This document shows, in pieces, positions 9,593 through 18,072 of a stretch of DNA of 64,000 nt. The DNA comes from Corynebacterium sp. HMSC08A12 (GTDB taxonomy: Bacteria > Actinomycetota > Actinomycetes > Mycobacteriales > Mycobacteriaceae). Location of the stretch: assembly GCF_001807485.1 (NCBI RefSeq), contig NZ_KV789186.1, positions 1 to 64,000 of the forward strand, in the 5' to 3' direction. Made by a program: the position numbers and the translations under genes. The notes under the pieces are model-generated. The model was not told the origin of the DNA, ran no database searches, and saw only the letters and a list, made by a program, of their open reading frames with translations. The stretch's first letter is position 1; every line of letters begins with the position of its first letter.

Positions 9593-10696
9593 ATGGGTCC
9601 CCTCGAAGGCATCGTCGTGGCCGATTTCTCCCGCGTCCTCGCCGGCCCCTACGCGACCATGATGCTGGCGGACATGGGCGCGCAGGTCATCAAGATCGAG
9701 CGTCCGGGCGTCGGCGACGACACTCGCTCGTGGGCACCGCCCGTCAACGCGCAGGGCATGTCCACCTACTTCGCCGGCGTAAACCGCAACAAGAAGTCGG
9801 TGGAGATCGACCTCTCCACCGACGAGGGCCGCGAGCAGGCCCGCCGCATCGCGGAGGAAGCCGACATCCTGGTGGAGAACTTCCGCCCCGGCACGATGCA
9901 GCGCATGGGTCTGGACTACGAAACGCTCCGCCAGCACAACGAGGGGCTGATCTACGCCTCCCTCTCCGGCTTCGGCTCCGGCAAGGGCGCAGACATCGGC
10001 GGCTACGACCTAATGGTGCAGGCCGTCGGCGGCCTCATGTCCATCAACGGCGAGGAGGGCCACCCCGTCAAGGTCGGCGTGGCGCTGGTGGATGTCCTCA
10101 CCGGCCTGCACATGGGCATGGGCATCCTCGCCGCCCTGCATTCCCGTACCTCCTCCGGCAAAGGCCAGCACATCGAGATCAACCTGCTGCACACCCTGCT
10201 GTCCTCCCTGGCCAACCAGGCCAGCGCGTTCGTCGGTGCGGGCGTCATCGGCAAGGCGATGGGCAACACTCACCCTTCCATCGCCCCCTACCAGGTCTTT
10301 AAGACCCAGGAGGGCGACCTCGCCATCGCCGCGGGCAACGACTCGCTGTACCACCGGACCTGTCGGGTGCTGGGGCTCGAGGAGTTTATTGATGACGCCC
10401 GCTTCGCCACCAACAGCGACCGTGTCGCTCACCGTGCCGAGTTGGCGGAGATCATCGAAGGTGCGTTGTCTAAGGCCAGTGCCCAGGAGTGGTTCCAGAA
10501 GCTACGCGCTGCCGGGGTTCCCGCCGGCCCGGTGAACAACATCAAGCAGGCCTTCGAGTTCGCAGAATCCTTAGGCCTGGATCCCATCGTCGAGGTCGAG
10601 GGCATGCGCAGCGTCCGCAACCCGATCAACTTCTCCGATACCCCAATCGAGTACCACACTGCCCCGCAACAGCTCGGCAATCCTGCTTTCCAATAG
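9593..10696 (+). CDS. Class III (CaiB/BaiF) CoA-transferase, probably glutarate/succinyl-CoA
   Basis: Formyl-CoA-transferase fold enzyme that moves CoA between acids; next to gcdH it probably makes glutaryl-CoA from glutarate and succinyl-CoA. The ATG at 9593 has AGAAAGGAAC upstream. N-terminal GPLEGIVVADFSRVLAGPYATM and IKIERPGVGDDTR are family hallmarks, followed by NRNKKSVEIDL and a catalytic-Asp region around ADIGGYDLMVQA. 367 residues, slightly short for the family, with an intact C-terminus. Probably co-transcribed with gcdH. Confidence 0.85.
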   Translation: MGPLEGIVVADFSRVLAGPYATMMLADMGAQVIKIERPGVGDDTRSWAPPVNAQGMSTYFAGVNRNKKSVEIDLSTDEGREQARRIAEEADILVENFRPGTMQRMGLDYETLRQHNEGLIYASLSGFGSGKGADIGGYDLMVQAVGGLMSINGEEGHPVKVGVALVDVLTGLHMGMGILAALHSRTSSGKGQHIEINLLHTLLSSLANQASAFVGAGVIGKAMGNTHPSIAPYQVFKTQEGDLAIAAGNDSLYHRTCRVLGLEEFIDDARFATNSDRVAHRAELAEIIEGALSKASAQEWFQKLRAAGVPAGPVNNIKQAFEFAESLGLDPIVEVEGMRSVRNPINFSDTPIEYHTAPQQLGNPAFQ

Positions 10697-10813
10697 GGGA
10701 GTTCCAATTCACAGGTTCGGGTGCGACAATGAGGAACAACCGACCGGCCCCTCACCCGGTTGCCTCAGCCCGCCCCTGTAGAACCCCCTGTAGAACAAGG
10801 AGACTTCGAGTCC

Positions 10814-11989
10814 GTGGCACGCCACTCTTCGTCCGACGACTACACCTTCGCAGAGTTACTCGCACTCGTCGAAGAACACCGCCACGACCTGGTCCAGCTC
10901 ACTCGCGCGAAGTTGCACGCGATGGATCTCAAGCCCATGCCCGTGCACTTTCCGCACGTCGCGGGCGCCGAGTACACCAACCCCACCCCGGATTTCTCCC
11001 AGACGATGGAGCTGGACGAGGCCTATCTGGACCGCACCATCCGCTTCGTCCTGCGAGGCATCACCCACGGCGGCGAGTTCGCCTCCGACCAGGCCGAGTT
11101 CCTGGTCGCTACCGGCAGGGATTTCCGCAAGTTCGGCGTGGGTTCCAAGCACTATGAGGCGCTAGAGTCCGCGTTGGTGGAGGCTGTTGGGGAGCATATT
11201 GGCGTCACAAAAAAGCTCAGCGACACAATCAACCTCGGATGTAGCCTGCTTGCCTACGGTGCGCTCGAGGACGAGGAGGCCGACGTGCCTGCGACCTCGG
11301 CCGCGCAGGTGCTCGAGGTGCTTCATCCTTGTGACGCCATCGCGGTGATCCGCGCGCAGATGGATCCGCCATTGCCGTATTGGTCCGGCCAGCATGTGGA
11401 GGTCCGCACCCCGCACACTCCGCAGCTGTGGCGGGCGCTTTCCCCGGCGATTCCTTTCAACGAGGACGGTCTGGTGGAGTTCCACGTCCGCGCCGTCGGG
11501 CCGTTTTCCCGCGCGATCGTGGAGGGCTCCCAGCCCGGCGAGCAGTGGGTGGTGGCCAATCCATATGGCGACCTGCAGATTTCCGGCGAGAAGCCGGTGG
11601 TGATGGTGGCCGGGTCCACGGGTCTGGCGCCGGTGCGGGCGATCCTTCTGGACCTGATCCAGTCGGAGGAGCGCCCGCCGATGGTGCAACTGTTCTTCGG
11701 CGCGCAGAACCCGGACGAGCTCTACGAGTGGAAGGGCCTGGTGGGCTTCGAGGATGCCTTCGATTGGCTGGATTTGTACCTGGTGGTGCAGGAAGATGCG
11801 CCCGCCCCGGAGGACTTCGAGGCCTACACGGCGCGCGGCCTGGTGGGGGATGTGGCCGCCGAGCGCGGTTCGTGGCGCGATGCCGAGGTGCTTATCACGG
11901 GTGGACCGGAGATGAAGCGCCACACCGTGGAGGCTTTCCTCCGCGCTGGTGCGGACCGCGAGCAGCTGCGTTTCGACGTGCCTAACTAA
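10814..11989 (+). CDS. Flavohaemoglobin-like protein (globin plus FAD/NAD reductase)
   Basis: Two parts are visible: a globin-like N-terminal domain (about residues 10-150) and a ferredoxin-NADP reductase-like FAD/NAD(P)H domain (about 160-391, with VAGSTGLAPVRAIL nucleotide binding and an LRFDVPN ending). Such proteins detoxify nitric oxide or reduce haem. The GTG at 10814 has AAGGAG upstream; a TTG 18 codons earlier is the alternative. Oddity: the expected proximal His of the F helix (GRDHRKFGV in relatives) reads Phe here (GRDFRKFGV, residue 104), and the FAD motif RxYS reads RALS. The haem site may therefore be altered or lost. NO dioxygenase function is uncertain. Confidence 0.75.
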   Translation: MARHSSSDDYTFAELLALVEEHRHDLVQLTRAKLHAMDLKPMPVHFPHVAGAEYTNPTPDFSQTMELDEAYLDRTIRFVLRGITHGGEFASDQAEFLVATGRDFRKFGVGSKHYEALESALVEAVGEHIGVTKKLSDTINLGCSLLAYGALEDEEADVPATSAAQVLEVLHPCDAIAVIRAQMDPPLPYWSGQHVEVRTPHTPQLWRALSPAIPFNEDGLVEFHVRAVGPFSRAIVEGSQPGEQWVVANPYGDLQISGEKPVVMVAGSTGLAPVRAILLDLIQSEERPPMVQLFFGAQNPDELYEWKGLVGFEDAFDWLDLYLVVQEDAPAPEDFEAYTARGLVGDVAAERGSWRDAEVLITGGPEMKRHTVEAFLRAGADREQLRFDVPN

Positions 11990-11994
11990 TTCAG

Positions 11995-12921
11995 CTACTT
12001 CAGCTGCTGAGCTTCCTCCACGTCACCGACCAGATCGACCCCCACGCCGAGCTCACGGTCGGTGTGGTGGCCTTCCAGTACGGGCAGGTTCTTGCGAACC
12101 TTGTCCACGTAGTTCGGATCGATGTCGATGGTCAGCACCTGGGCGGCGTAGCCGGTCTCCGCCAGCCGGGCGCCGTTCGGGCCGATCGCCACGGAGTGGC
12201 CGATGCCGGTGGGGCCATCCGCAGTGCCGTAGCGCTCCGGAGAGCCCGGGCGTGCCATGCCCGCAGCGATCAGGTAGCTGGCGGAATCCAGCGCGCGGGC
12301 CGCGGTGAGTTCGCGCCACTGCTCCAGCTTGCCCGGGCCATCAGCCCAGCTGGAGGGCACAACCATCACCTTCGCGCCCGCGGCTGCCATCGCCACGAAG
12401 TGGCCGGGGAAGCGAATGTCGTAGCAGGTGGCCAGGCCCACGCCCACGCCGCCGACGTCGATGACTACCCGGCGCTTACCCGGCTTGACGGTATCGGATT
12501 CGCGGTAGCCGAAGGCATCGTAGGTGTGGATCTTGTCGTAGTGCGTCACGTAGTCCGGCCCGGCGACCAGCAGGGTGTTGTTCACGCGGCGGAACTGGTT
12601 GGCCTCCGGGGAGTCGCTGGGTTGTTCCTCTACCAGCTGCCCACTCGGGGTGCGGTAGACCGTGTCGGCCGGGGTGAACATGCCGACGACGGCGGTGGTG
12701 CCGTGCTTCTTGGCCGTGTCGATAATCGCCTGGGCAAACGGCCCATCCAGCGGTTGGGCGACGGTATCCAGCCGCCCGCTATCGAAGGGGAACATGGCCG
12801 CCTCGGGGAAAACGACCAGGTCGGCACCATTTGCCGCGCCGGACGCGATGTACTTCAGGATGCGAGCCAGGTTGGCTTCCACGTCCGGTTCGGCCTTCAT
12901 CTGGATGACAGCGATACGCAT
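11995..12921 (-). CDS. Carbon-nitrogen hydrolase (nitrilase superfamily)
   Basis: Amidase/nitrilase-fold enzyme hydrolysing a C-N bond. The Glu-Lys-Cys triad is visible: Glu in VVFPEAAMF (about residue 45), Lys in YDKIHTYDAFGYRES (about 125), Cys in GLATCYDIRFP (about 160). 308 residues. The frame is open far upstream, but MRIAVIQMK at 12921 is the natural family start. It lies tail-to-tail with the flavohaemoglobin-like gene, 5 nt apart. The family includes omega-amidases and deaminated-glutathione amidases; the substrate cannot be told from sequence. Confidence 0.85.
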   Translation of the reverse strand: MRIAVIQMKAEPDVEANLARILKYIASGAANGADLVVFPEAAMFPFDSGRLDTVAQPLDGPFAQAIIDTAKKHGTTAVVGMFTPADTVYRTPSGQLVEEQPSDSPEANQFRRVNNTLLVAGPDYVTHYDKIHTYDAFGYRESDTVKPGKRRVVIDVGGVGVGLATCYDIRFPGHFVAMAAAGAKVMVVPSSWADGPGKLEQWRELTAARALDSASYLIAAGMARPGSPERYGTADGPTGIGHSVAIGPNGARLAETGYAAQVLTIDIDPNYVDKVRKNLPVLEGHHTDRELGVGVDLVGDVEEAQQLK

Positions 12922-13021
12922 ACAGTCCACCCTAGCGACATTGCCGACATCGCGCCCCCTTTTGGCAGCGCCGCGATGGCCGCCCTGTGGATAAAGCTGA
13001 GTTATCCACAGCCCCGAAAAG

Positions 13022-13041
13022 TTTTTCTTTTTTGACGCCCC
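13022..13041 (-). repeat. Copy of recurrent GGGGGCGTCA-type motif
   Basis: Minus strand reads GGGGCGTCAAAAAAGAAAAA, between the nitrilase-family gene and the 13099 gene; see the motif finding. Confidence 0.4.
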
Positions 13042-13098
13042 TAGCCTCCCTACACTCACTCCCAGAAAGCAGGTCGCGATCTCCAGGGGGGTAAGCAC

Positions 13099-13425
13099 GT
13101 GAACTATTCGACGATGGGATTTTTGGACTATCTGGACACAATGGCGCTGGATACAACAGCAGTCCACGGGCGCTGCGAGGTGATTAACGAGGACGGAGTG
13201 CAGTGCGCCTCGGCTGGCTATTCGGTCGCCAATGCATCGGCACCGGACATTCCGGGCGGCGCCACCACGCGGGCCATCGATACGGCCGCCGACAGGCTCC
13301 ACGCAGCATTCACGGGTTTCGGCCGCCAGCTGTCGAACATGGGCCGCACCATCGGCGTGTACGCCGACAACGTAACCACCGCCGACACCGACGGCTCAGA
13401 TGCCTTCGCGGGGGCCAGCCGATGA
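13099..13425 (+). CDS. Small helical protein, partner of the DUF1023 hydrolase
   Basis: 108 residues from a GTG with an AGGGGGG site 8 nt upstream; no signal peptide. The second half (about 55-100) looks like an amphipathic helix rich in Ala, Thr and Asn, as in WXG100/ESX-type small proteins, but no WxG is present. Its TGA overlaps the next ATG (ATGA), so the two are translationally coupled; with the downstream gene beginning in an ESX-like helical region, the pair resembles a secreted-effector unit. Function unknown. Confidence 0.65.
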   Translation: MNYSTMGFLDYLDTMALDTTAVHGRCEVINEDGVQCASAGYSVANASAPDIPGGATTRAIDTAADRLHAAFTGFGRQLSNMGRTIGVYADNVTTADTDGSDAFAGASR

Positions 13426-14738
13426 TCAGTACAGTCGCCGGCAGCACAGTCACCGTAGACACCCTAAAAGGCGCAAACGTAGAGGCTCTGCACTCCGCCG
13501 CCGATCTCTTCACCCGCAATGGCGAGAAGACATCCCGCCACGCGGCGGACGCCCGGGAGCAGGCCAAGTGGGGCGCTGACTGGTCCGGGCAAGCCGCGGA
13601 CGCCGCCGGTCATGCCACCGATTCCGCCGCAAACCAGCTGGATACCGCCGGTTTCAGCAGCAGCACCATCGGGCAGCTGGCGGGCACCCACGCCGACGTG
13701 CTGGGGCCCACCCGGTCGGTGGTGCGCACGACCGTGGGGTTGGCCCGCGGGGCATTAATGTCGGTGCACCAGGACGGGGAGGTCTCCGCCCGCCACTTAG
13801 CTCTCATCCCCGGCATTGGCGAGGCCGCGCAGAACCTGGCGCTGGTGCTGACCAATATTCTGCGCGGGGCTCTCCAGCTGGCGAGTGTGCTGGATCGGGT
13901 TTCCGGCACCGCAATCTCCGCGATCAGTGGCACGGTCGCGCCACCCCGAAGTGATGTTGGGGTCGGTGAGGTCGAGGGGGCGTCATCAATAAAGGGCCCA
14001 CAGAACCTGCCTCCGGTACAGAGGGTCGATACGCCGCACGGGCCGGTGGTGACGGTGGGTGATGTCGAGAACGCCGACGAGGTAATCACGCTGGTCAGCG
14101 GCGTGGGTTCGAGCAATGCGGACGCACTAACGCGCACCGAGGCGTGGGCGCGGGCAACGGCTGCGGATGCGGCGGTGCACGGCAGGAACGTGGCGGTGGT
14201 GGCGTGGCATGGCTACTCGGCTCCGGGGGATCTGCCCGGCGCGATCTCCCGGGCGCCGGCGAAGGAGGGTGCCACCGCGCTGCGGGAGCATCAGCGCCAG
14301 CTGCGTGAGCGAAACCCTGACGCAAAGCTGCAGGTGGTGGGCTATAGCTACGGTTCGGTCGTGGTCGGGGAGGCCGCAGCGAAAGGCAGCGAGGGGCTCA
14401 TCGCCGACGAGGTGCGCTTCTGGGGCAGTCCCGGCGTACACGCACAGCATGCCGAGGATCTGAAGCTAATTGCACCGCCGGATGGGCCGTCGGATGGGCG
14501 CAGTAGCCACGGCCAGGTCATCAACGAGCACGTGCCCGGCGACATGATCCGACTGGCCACCACCCCGGGCTTTGGGGTGCACGGCAAGGATCCGGCGTCG
14601 CCAGACTTTGCCCCTAACTCCAACAGCTGGAGCAGCTACGGCTGGGGCCGAATCTTGGACCTCTACCTCATGAGCCGTGGGGAGACCGACGCCCACAGTT
14701 CCTACATGTGGTCCCCGGAGGTGAATGTGCAAAATTAG
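13422..14738 (+). CDS. DUF1023 alpha/beta hydrolase with ESX-like N-terminal domain
   Basis: 438 residues. About 1-130 are Ala/Asp-rich helices resembling the N-terminal part of type VII substrates; about 190-420 form an alpha/beta-hydrolase with nucleophile elbow VVGYSYGSVV (Ser near residue 310) and a FWGSPGVHAQHAEDL block typical of DUF1023. Likely an esterase or lipase acting at or outside the envelope. The start overlaps the upstream small gene; the stop overlaps the convergent ogt by 4 nt. A copy of the GGGGGCGTCA-type motif (13974-13993) lies inside the linker. No ESX secretion genes are in the window, so export is inference. Confidence 0.8.
   Translation: MISTVAGSTVTVDTLKGANVEALHSAADLFTRNGEKTSRHAADAREQAKWGADWSGQAADAAGHATDSAANQLDTAGFSSSTIGQLAGTHADVLGPTRSVVRTTVGLARGALMSVHQDGEVSARHLALIPGIGEAAQNLALVLTNILRGALQLASVLDRVSGTAISAISGTVAPPRSDVGVGEVEGASSIKGPQNLPPVQRVDTPHGPVVTVGDVENADEVITLVSGVGSSNADALTRTEAWARATAADAAVHGRNVAVVAWHGYSAPGDLPGAISRAPAKEGATALREHQRQLRERNPDAKLQVVGYSYGSVVVGEAAAKGSEGLIADEVRFWGSPGVHAQHAEDLKLIAPPDGPSDGRSSHGQVINEHVPGDMIRLATTPGFGVHGKDPASPDFAPNSNSWSSYGWGRILDLYLMSRGETDAHSSYMWSPEVNVQN
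13974..13993 (+). repeat. Copy of recurrent GGGGGCGTCA-type motif (intragenic)
   Basis: GAGGGGGCGTCATCAATAAA within the DUF1023 gene; encodes EGASSIK and uses ATA, a rare codon here. Confidence 0.4.
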
Positions 14739-15286
14739 GGTGCGCACTCCATCTCCAGCAGCGCCCGCTTGGTTTCCACGCCACCCCGGTACTCGCCGAG
14801 GCTCCCGTCGCTGCGGATCACCCGGTGGCAGGGGTAAAGGATCGGCAGCGGGTTGCGCGCACACGCCGAGGCCGCGGCACGCACGGCACGCGGATTGCCC
14901 GCCAGAGCCGCCAGCTGGGCGTATGTAATGGTCTCCCCATACGGAATCTGCGCCAGAGCCTGCGTTGCCCGGCGCCGGAAGGGAGTGGTCACTCCACTGA
15001 AGTCCACGGGCACGGTGAACTCCCGCCGCTCCCCCGCGAGGTACTCCCCCAGTTGCCTCGCAGCCTCCTCCAAATGCTGGGCGGCCGCGCCCTCGGCAGG
15101 TGGCAATTCTCGCCCCTGCCACTCAGCCGCGCCACTGCCCTGCCGCAAGTGTGCAAACTCTATGGCCACCAATCCCCGCTCCGTGGCCAGTGCCAACAGC
15201 TCGTTTCCGGGGAAGACCTCAGACTTCAGTGCATCAAACTTCAGCGCATCAAACTTGAGCACTGCCCCGCCTACCTGCCCTGCCAC
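14735..15286 (-). CDS. ogt: Methylated-DNA-protein-cysteine methyltransferase (Ogt/MGMT)
   Basis: Suicide DNA-repair enzyme that moves the O6-alkyl group of guanine to its own Cys. The acceptor motif PCHRVI lies near residue 145, preceded by the TYAQLAALAGNPRAVRAA helix-turn-helix and followed by SLGEYRGGVETKRALLE. 183 residues. The start is a GTG that shares one base with the TAG of sulP, so the two are coupled. The N-terminus carries a tandem KFDAL duplication matching a 15-bp direct repeat (about 15226-15256). The 3' end overlaps the convergent DUF1023 gene by 4 nt. Confidence 0.93.
   Translation of the reverse strand: MAGQVGGAVLKFDALKFDALKSEVFPGNELLALATERGLVAIEFAHLRQGSGAAEWQGRELPPAEGAAAQHLEEAARQLGEYLAGERREFTVPVDFSGVTTPFRRRATQALAQIPYGETITYAQLAALAGNPRAVRAAASACARNPLPILYPCHRVIRSDGSLGEYRGGVETKRALLEMECAP
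15226..15256 (-). repeat. Tandem 15-bp repeat in the ogt 5' end
   Basis: Two near-identical 15-bp units (CTTCAGCGCATCAAA and one variant) encode KFDALKFDAL at the start of Ogt: a small in-frame duplication that could vary between strains. Confidence 0.6.
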
Positions 15287-16842
15287 TAGCCTTCGCCGCC
15301 CAGCTCGCCCGTCAGGCGCGTATGGAAGGCCGAGGAGAACTCGTTCATCCCCACAAACTCCACCGTCTTCCCACGCTGCCGGTACTTGTTCTCAATGGTG
15401 TCCAGCGCAGCCACCGAAGAAGCGTCCCAAATGTTGGACTTCGAGAAATCAATAACAACCCGATCTGGGTCCTGCGCGTACTCAAACTGCGTGGTGAGGT
15501 CGTTGCTAGATGCAAACAGCAACTGCCCCTCGACCGTGTAGCGAACCAAAGCTGCGGCGTCATCAACCTCGCGACGCACATCAATCAGGTGGGCCACACG
15601 GCGCACGAACATCACACTGGCCATCATCACGCCTACCACCACGCCGATCGCCAGGTTATGGGTGGCCACAACCACCACAACGATGAGCACCATCACGAAG
15701 GTTTCGCTCTTCGGCATCCGCTTCAACGTCGACGGCTTAATCGAGTGCCAGTCGAAAGTGCCCACAGAAACCATCACCATCACCGCAACCAGCGCCGCCA
15801 TCGGAATGATCGCCACGATGTCCCCCAGCACCAGCAGCAGGAAGAGCAAGAAAACGCCGGCCATGAAGGTAGAAATGCGAGTCCTCGCGCCCGACGCCTT
15901 CACGTTGATCATTGTCTGGCCGATCATCGCGCAACCGCCCATTCCGCCGAAAAAGCCGGAAGCAATGTTTGCAATACCCTGGCCGAAACTCTCGCGGGTC
16001 TTGTTGGAGTGGGTATCGGTGATCTCGTCCACCAGCTTCGCCGTCATCAGAGACTCCATCAGCCCCACCAGCGCCATCGCGAAAGCTACGGGCGCGATGA
16101 TCTGCAGCGTCTCCAACGTCCACGGCACCTGGGGGATGAACAGCTCCGGCAGGTTGCGTGGCAGCTCACCCTTGTCGCCCACCGTCGGCACGGAAATGGA
16201 ACAGACCACCACCAGCACCGTGACGACCACGATGGAAACCAGCGGCGCCGGAATGGCCGTAGTTAACTTCGGGAAGAACACCAGCAGCAAGATCCCCAGC
16301 GCCACCAGCGGGTAGACCAGCCAAGGCACATTAATGAGCTCCGGGATCTGCGCGGAGAAGATCAAGATGGCCAGGGAGTTTACGAACCCGACCATCACGC
16401 TCCGCGGGATGAAACGCATCAGCTTCGCCACCCCCAGAACCGCCAGCACGATCTGGAACACGCCCGCCAACAACACGGTGGCGATCAGGTAGTCCATGCC
16501 GTAGTTCCGGGCAATCGGTGCGACCACCAGCGCCACCGCACCCGTCGCTGCGGAGATCATCGCCGGGCGACCGCCGACAAAGGCAATTGTTACCGCCATG
16601 ATGAAAGCCGAGAAAAGCCCTACCTTCGGATCCACGCCCGCGATAACGGCAAAAGAGATCGCCTCCGGGATCAGCGCCAGCCCCACCACCAGCCCAGCGA
16701 GCATCTCCCGGACCAAGATCCGCGGGGTCGTCAGCGCTACTTTCACCGACGGGTCCGGCCGATAACGCTCCGGATCTTCTTTGCTCCTTATTACTGCAGC
16801 CGACAAACCAGGCACCCCTCTTAATCGCGTCAGAACAATCAT
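15286..16842 (-). CDS. SulP-family anion transporter with STAS domain
   Basis: Inner-membrane transporter of sulfate, bicarbonate or related anions. 518 residues: about 12 membrane segments (45-410) with the signature EAISFAVIAGVDPKVGLFSAF near residue 60, and a C-terminal STAS domain (about 420-515) with VVIDFSKSNIWDASSVAALD. The ATG at 16842 has a -10-like TATAAC almost touching it; a TTG 12 codons inside with AGAGGGG upstream could be the true start. Divergent from the flavin monooxygenase gene and coupled to ogt downstream. Whether it carries sulfate or bicarbonate is not determined. Confidence 0.9.
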   Translation of the reverse strand: MIVLTRLRGVPGLSAAVIRSKEDPERYRPDPSVKVALTTPRILVREMLAGLVVGLALIPEAISFAVIAGVDPKVGLFSAFIMAVTIAFVGGRPAMISAATGAVALVVAPIARNYGMDYLIATVLLAGVFQIVLAVLGVAKLMRFIPRSVMVGFVNSLAILIFSAQIPELINVPWLVYPLVALGILLLVFFPKLTTAIPAPLVSIVVVTVLVVVCSISVPTVGDKGELPRNLPELFIPQVPWTLETLQIIAPVAFAMALVGLMESLMTAKLVDEITDTHSNKTRESFGQGIANIASGFFGGMGGCAMIGQTMINVKASGARTRISTFMAGVFLLFLLLVLGDIVAIIPMAALVAVMVMVSVGTFDWHSIKPSTLKRMPKSETFVMVLIVVVVVATHNLAIGVVVGVMMASVMFVRRVAHLIDVRREVDDAAALVRYTVEGQLLFASSNDLTTQFEYAQDPDRVVIDFSKSNIWDASSVAALDTIENKYRQRGKTVEFVGMNEFSSAFHTRLTGELGGEG

Positions 16843-16905
16843 TGTTATACCGGCTTTACTTTCCGCCCCGCCAGCCCAGCCCCGCCAGCCCAGCCCTCAC
16901 CCAGC

Positions 16906-16923
16906 TAGTTGATACATCAACTA
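16906..16923. promoter_or_regulatory. RosR-type palindromic operator upstream of the flavin monooxygenase gene
   Basis: TAGTTGATACATCAACTA is a perfect 8-bp inverted repeat with a 2-bp centre. It matches the C. glutamicum RosR motif TTGTTGAYRYRTCAACWA at all but one position. It overlaps a plausible -35 (TTGATA); TACGCT near 16932 could be the -10, leading to a leaderless or very short transcript for the gene at 16944. Confidence 0.75.
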
Positions 16924-16943
16924 TCTTCACGTACGCTAAAACC

Positions 16944-18005
16944 ATGAAAGCCTTCGGATTCCTCAGCTTCGGCCACTATTCCCTCAACCCCCAGCCCACG
17001 CATCCGCACATGCTCAGCGCCCGCGACATGCTGCACCAGTCGATCGAGCTCGCAGTAGAAGCCGACCGCCTGGGTGTAAACGGCGCCTACTTCCGCGTCC
17101 ACCACTTCGCACCCCAGCAGGCCGCCCCCATGCCCTTGCTTTCCGCAATCGCCGCCCGCACCAAGAACATCGAGGTCGGCACCGGCGTGATCGACATGCG
17201 CTACGAAAACCCCCTTCACCTCGCCGAAGAGTCCGCCGCACTGGACCTCATCGCCGACGGCCGCATCGCCCTCGGCGTTTCCCGCGGAGCCCCCGAGGCC
17301 GTCGAACGCGGCTGGGAGGCCTTCGGCCACACCGGCTCCACCGACCCCCGTGGCGCCGACATCGCCCGCGAGCACTTCCTGCGCTACCTAGCCGCCATCC
17401 GCGGGGTAGGCATGGCTACTGCCCCCTCGGCAGAGAAGCAATACCCTCACATGTACCAGCCCGGCGCCTCCATCCCCGTACTCCCGCACTCCCCCAACCT
17501 GGACCGCCGCGTCTGGTGGGGCGCGGGCACGCGCGAAACGGCCAAGTGGGCGGGGCAGGTGGGCGTCAACCTCATGAGCTCCACCCTCCTCACCGAGAGC
17601 AACGGCGACAGCTTCGGCGACCTGCAGGCACAGCAGCTCCAAGTCTTCAAGGAGTCCTTCGCCAGCAGCGGGCACGGCTGGACCCCGCGCACCTCCGTCT
17701 CCCGCAGCATCTTCCCCATCACCAGCGCCGAGGACCGGGCGATCGTCGGCACCCACGGCATGAGCCGCGACCACTTCGGCGTGATCGACGGCTACCGCTC
17801 CACCTTCGGCCGAACCTATATTGGTGAACCCGACAAGCTCGTCGAGGATCTTCTTAATGACGCCGCAGTGGCCGAGGCCGACACGCTGATGCTCACTATC
17901 CCGAATCAGCTGGGCGTAGAGGCCAATGTTCGCCTGCTGAAGAACTTCGCCACGCACGTCGCGCCTGCACTGGGTTGGGAGCCGAGCACTGCCGAGCACA
18001 ACTAG
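16944..18005 (+). CDS. LLM-class flavin-dependent monooxygenase
   Basis: Luciferase-like monooxygenase using reduced FMN and oxygen on an unknown substrate. 353 residues, (beta/alpha)8 fold: GFLSFGHYS start, AVEADRLGVNGAYFRVHHF near 40-60, the family block IEVGTGVIDMRYENPLHLAEESAALDLIADGR, and a C-terminal DTLMLTIPNQLG. The ATG at 16944 has no Shine-Dalgarno and follows TACGCT by about 6 nt, consistent with a leaderless transcript. A RosR-type palindrome overlaps the promoter. RosR targets in C. glutamicum include several monooxygenases, so peroxide-responsive control is likely. Confidence 0.85.
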   Translation: MKAFGFLSFGHYSLNPQPTHPHMLSARDMLHQSIELAVEADRLGVNGAYFRVHHFAPQQAAPMPLLSAIAARTKNIEVGTGVIDMRYENPLHLAEESAALDLIADGRIALGVSRGAPEAVERGWEAFGHTGSTDPRGADIAREHFLRYLAAIRGVGMATAPSAEKQYPHMYQPGASIPVLPHSPNLDRRVWWGAGTRETAKWAGQVGVNLMSSTLLTESNGDSFGDLQAQQLQVFKESFASSGHGWTPRTSVSRSIFPITSAEDRAIVGTHGMSRDHFGVIDGYRSTFGRTYIGEPDKLVEDLLNDAAVAEADTLMLTIPNQLGVEANVRLLKNFATHVAPALGWEPSTAEHN

Positions 18006-18072
18006 CGAGAGCTAGCACCACAAAACCACAACAGGTTGGCCTAACCAACGGGCACGTTGTACGGTACTAACC

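Noticed and set aside
18031..18049. DtxR-like iron box upstream of the APC antiporter
   Set aside because: Only about 13 of 19 positions fit the DtxR consensus and the gene is not an iron gene; too weak to call.
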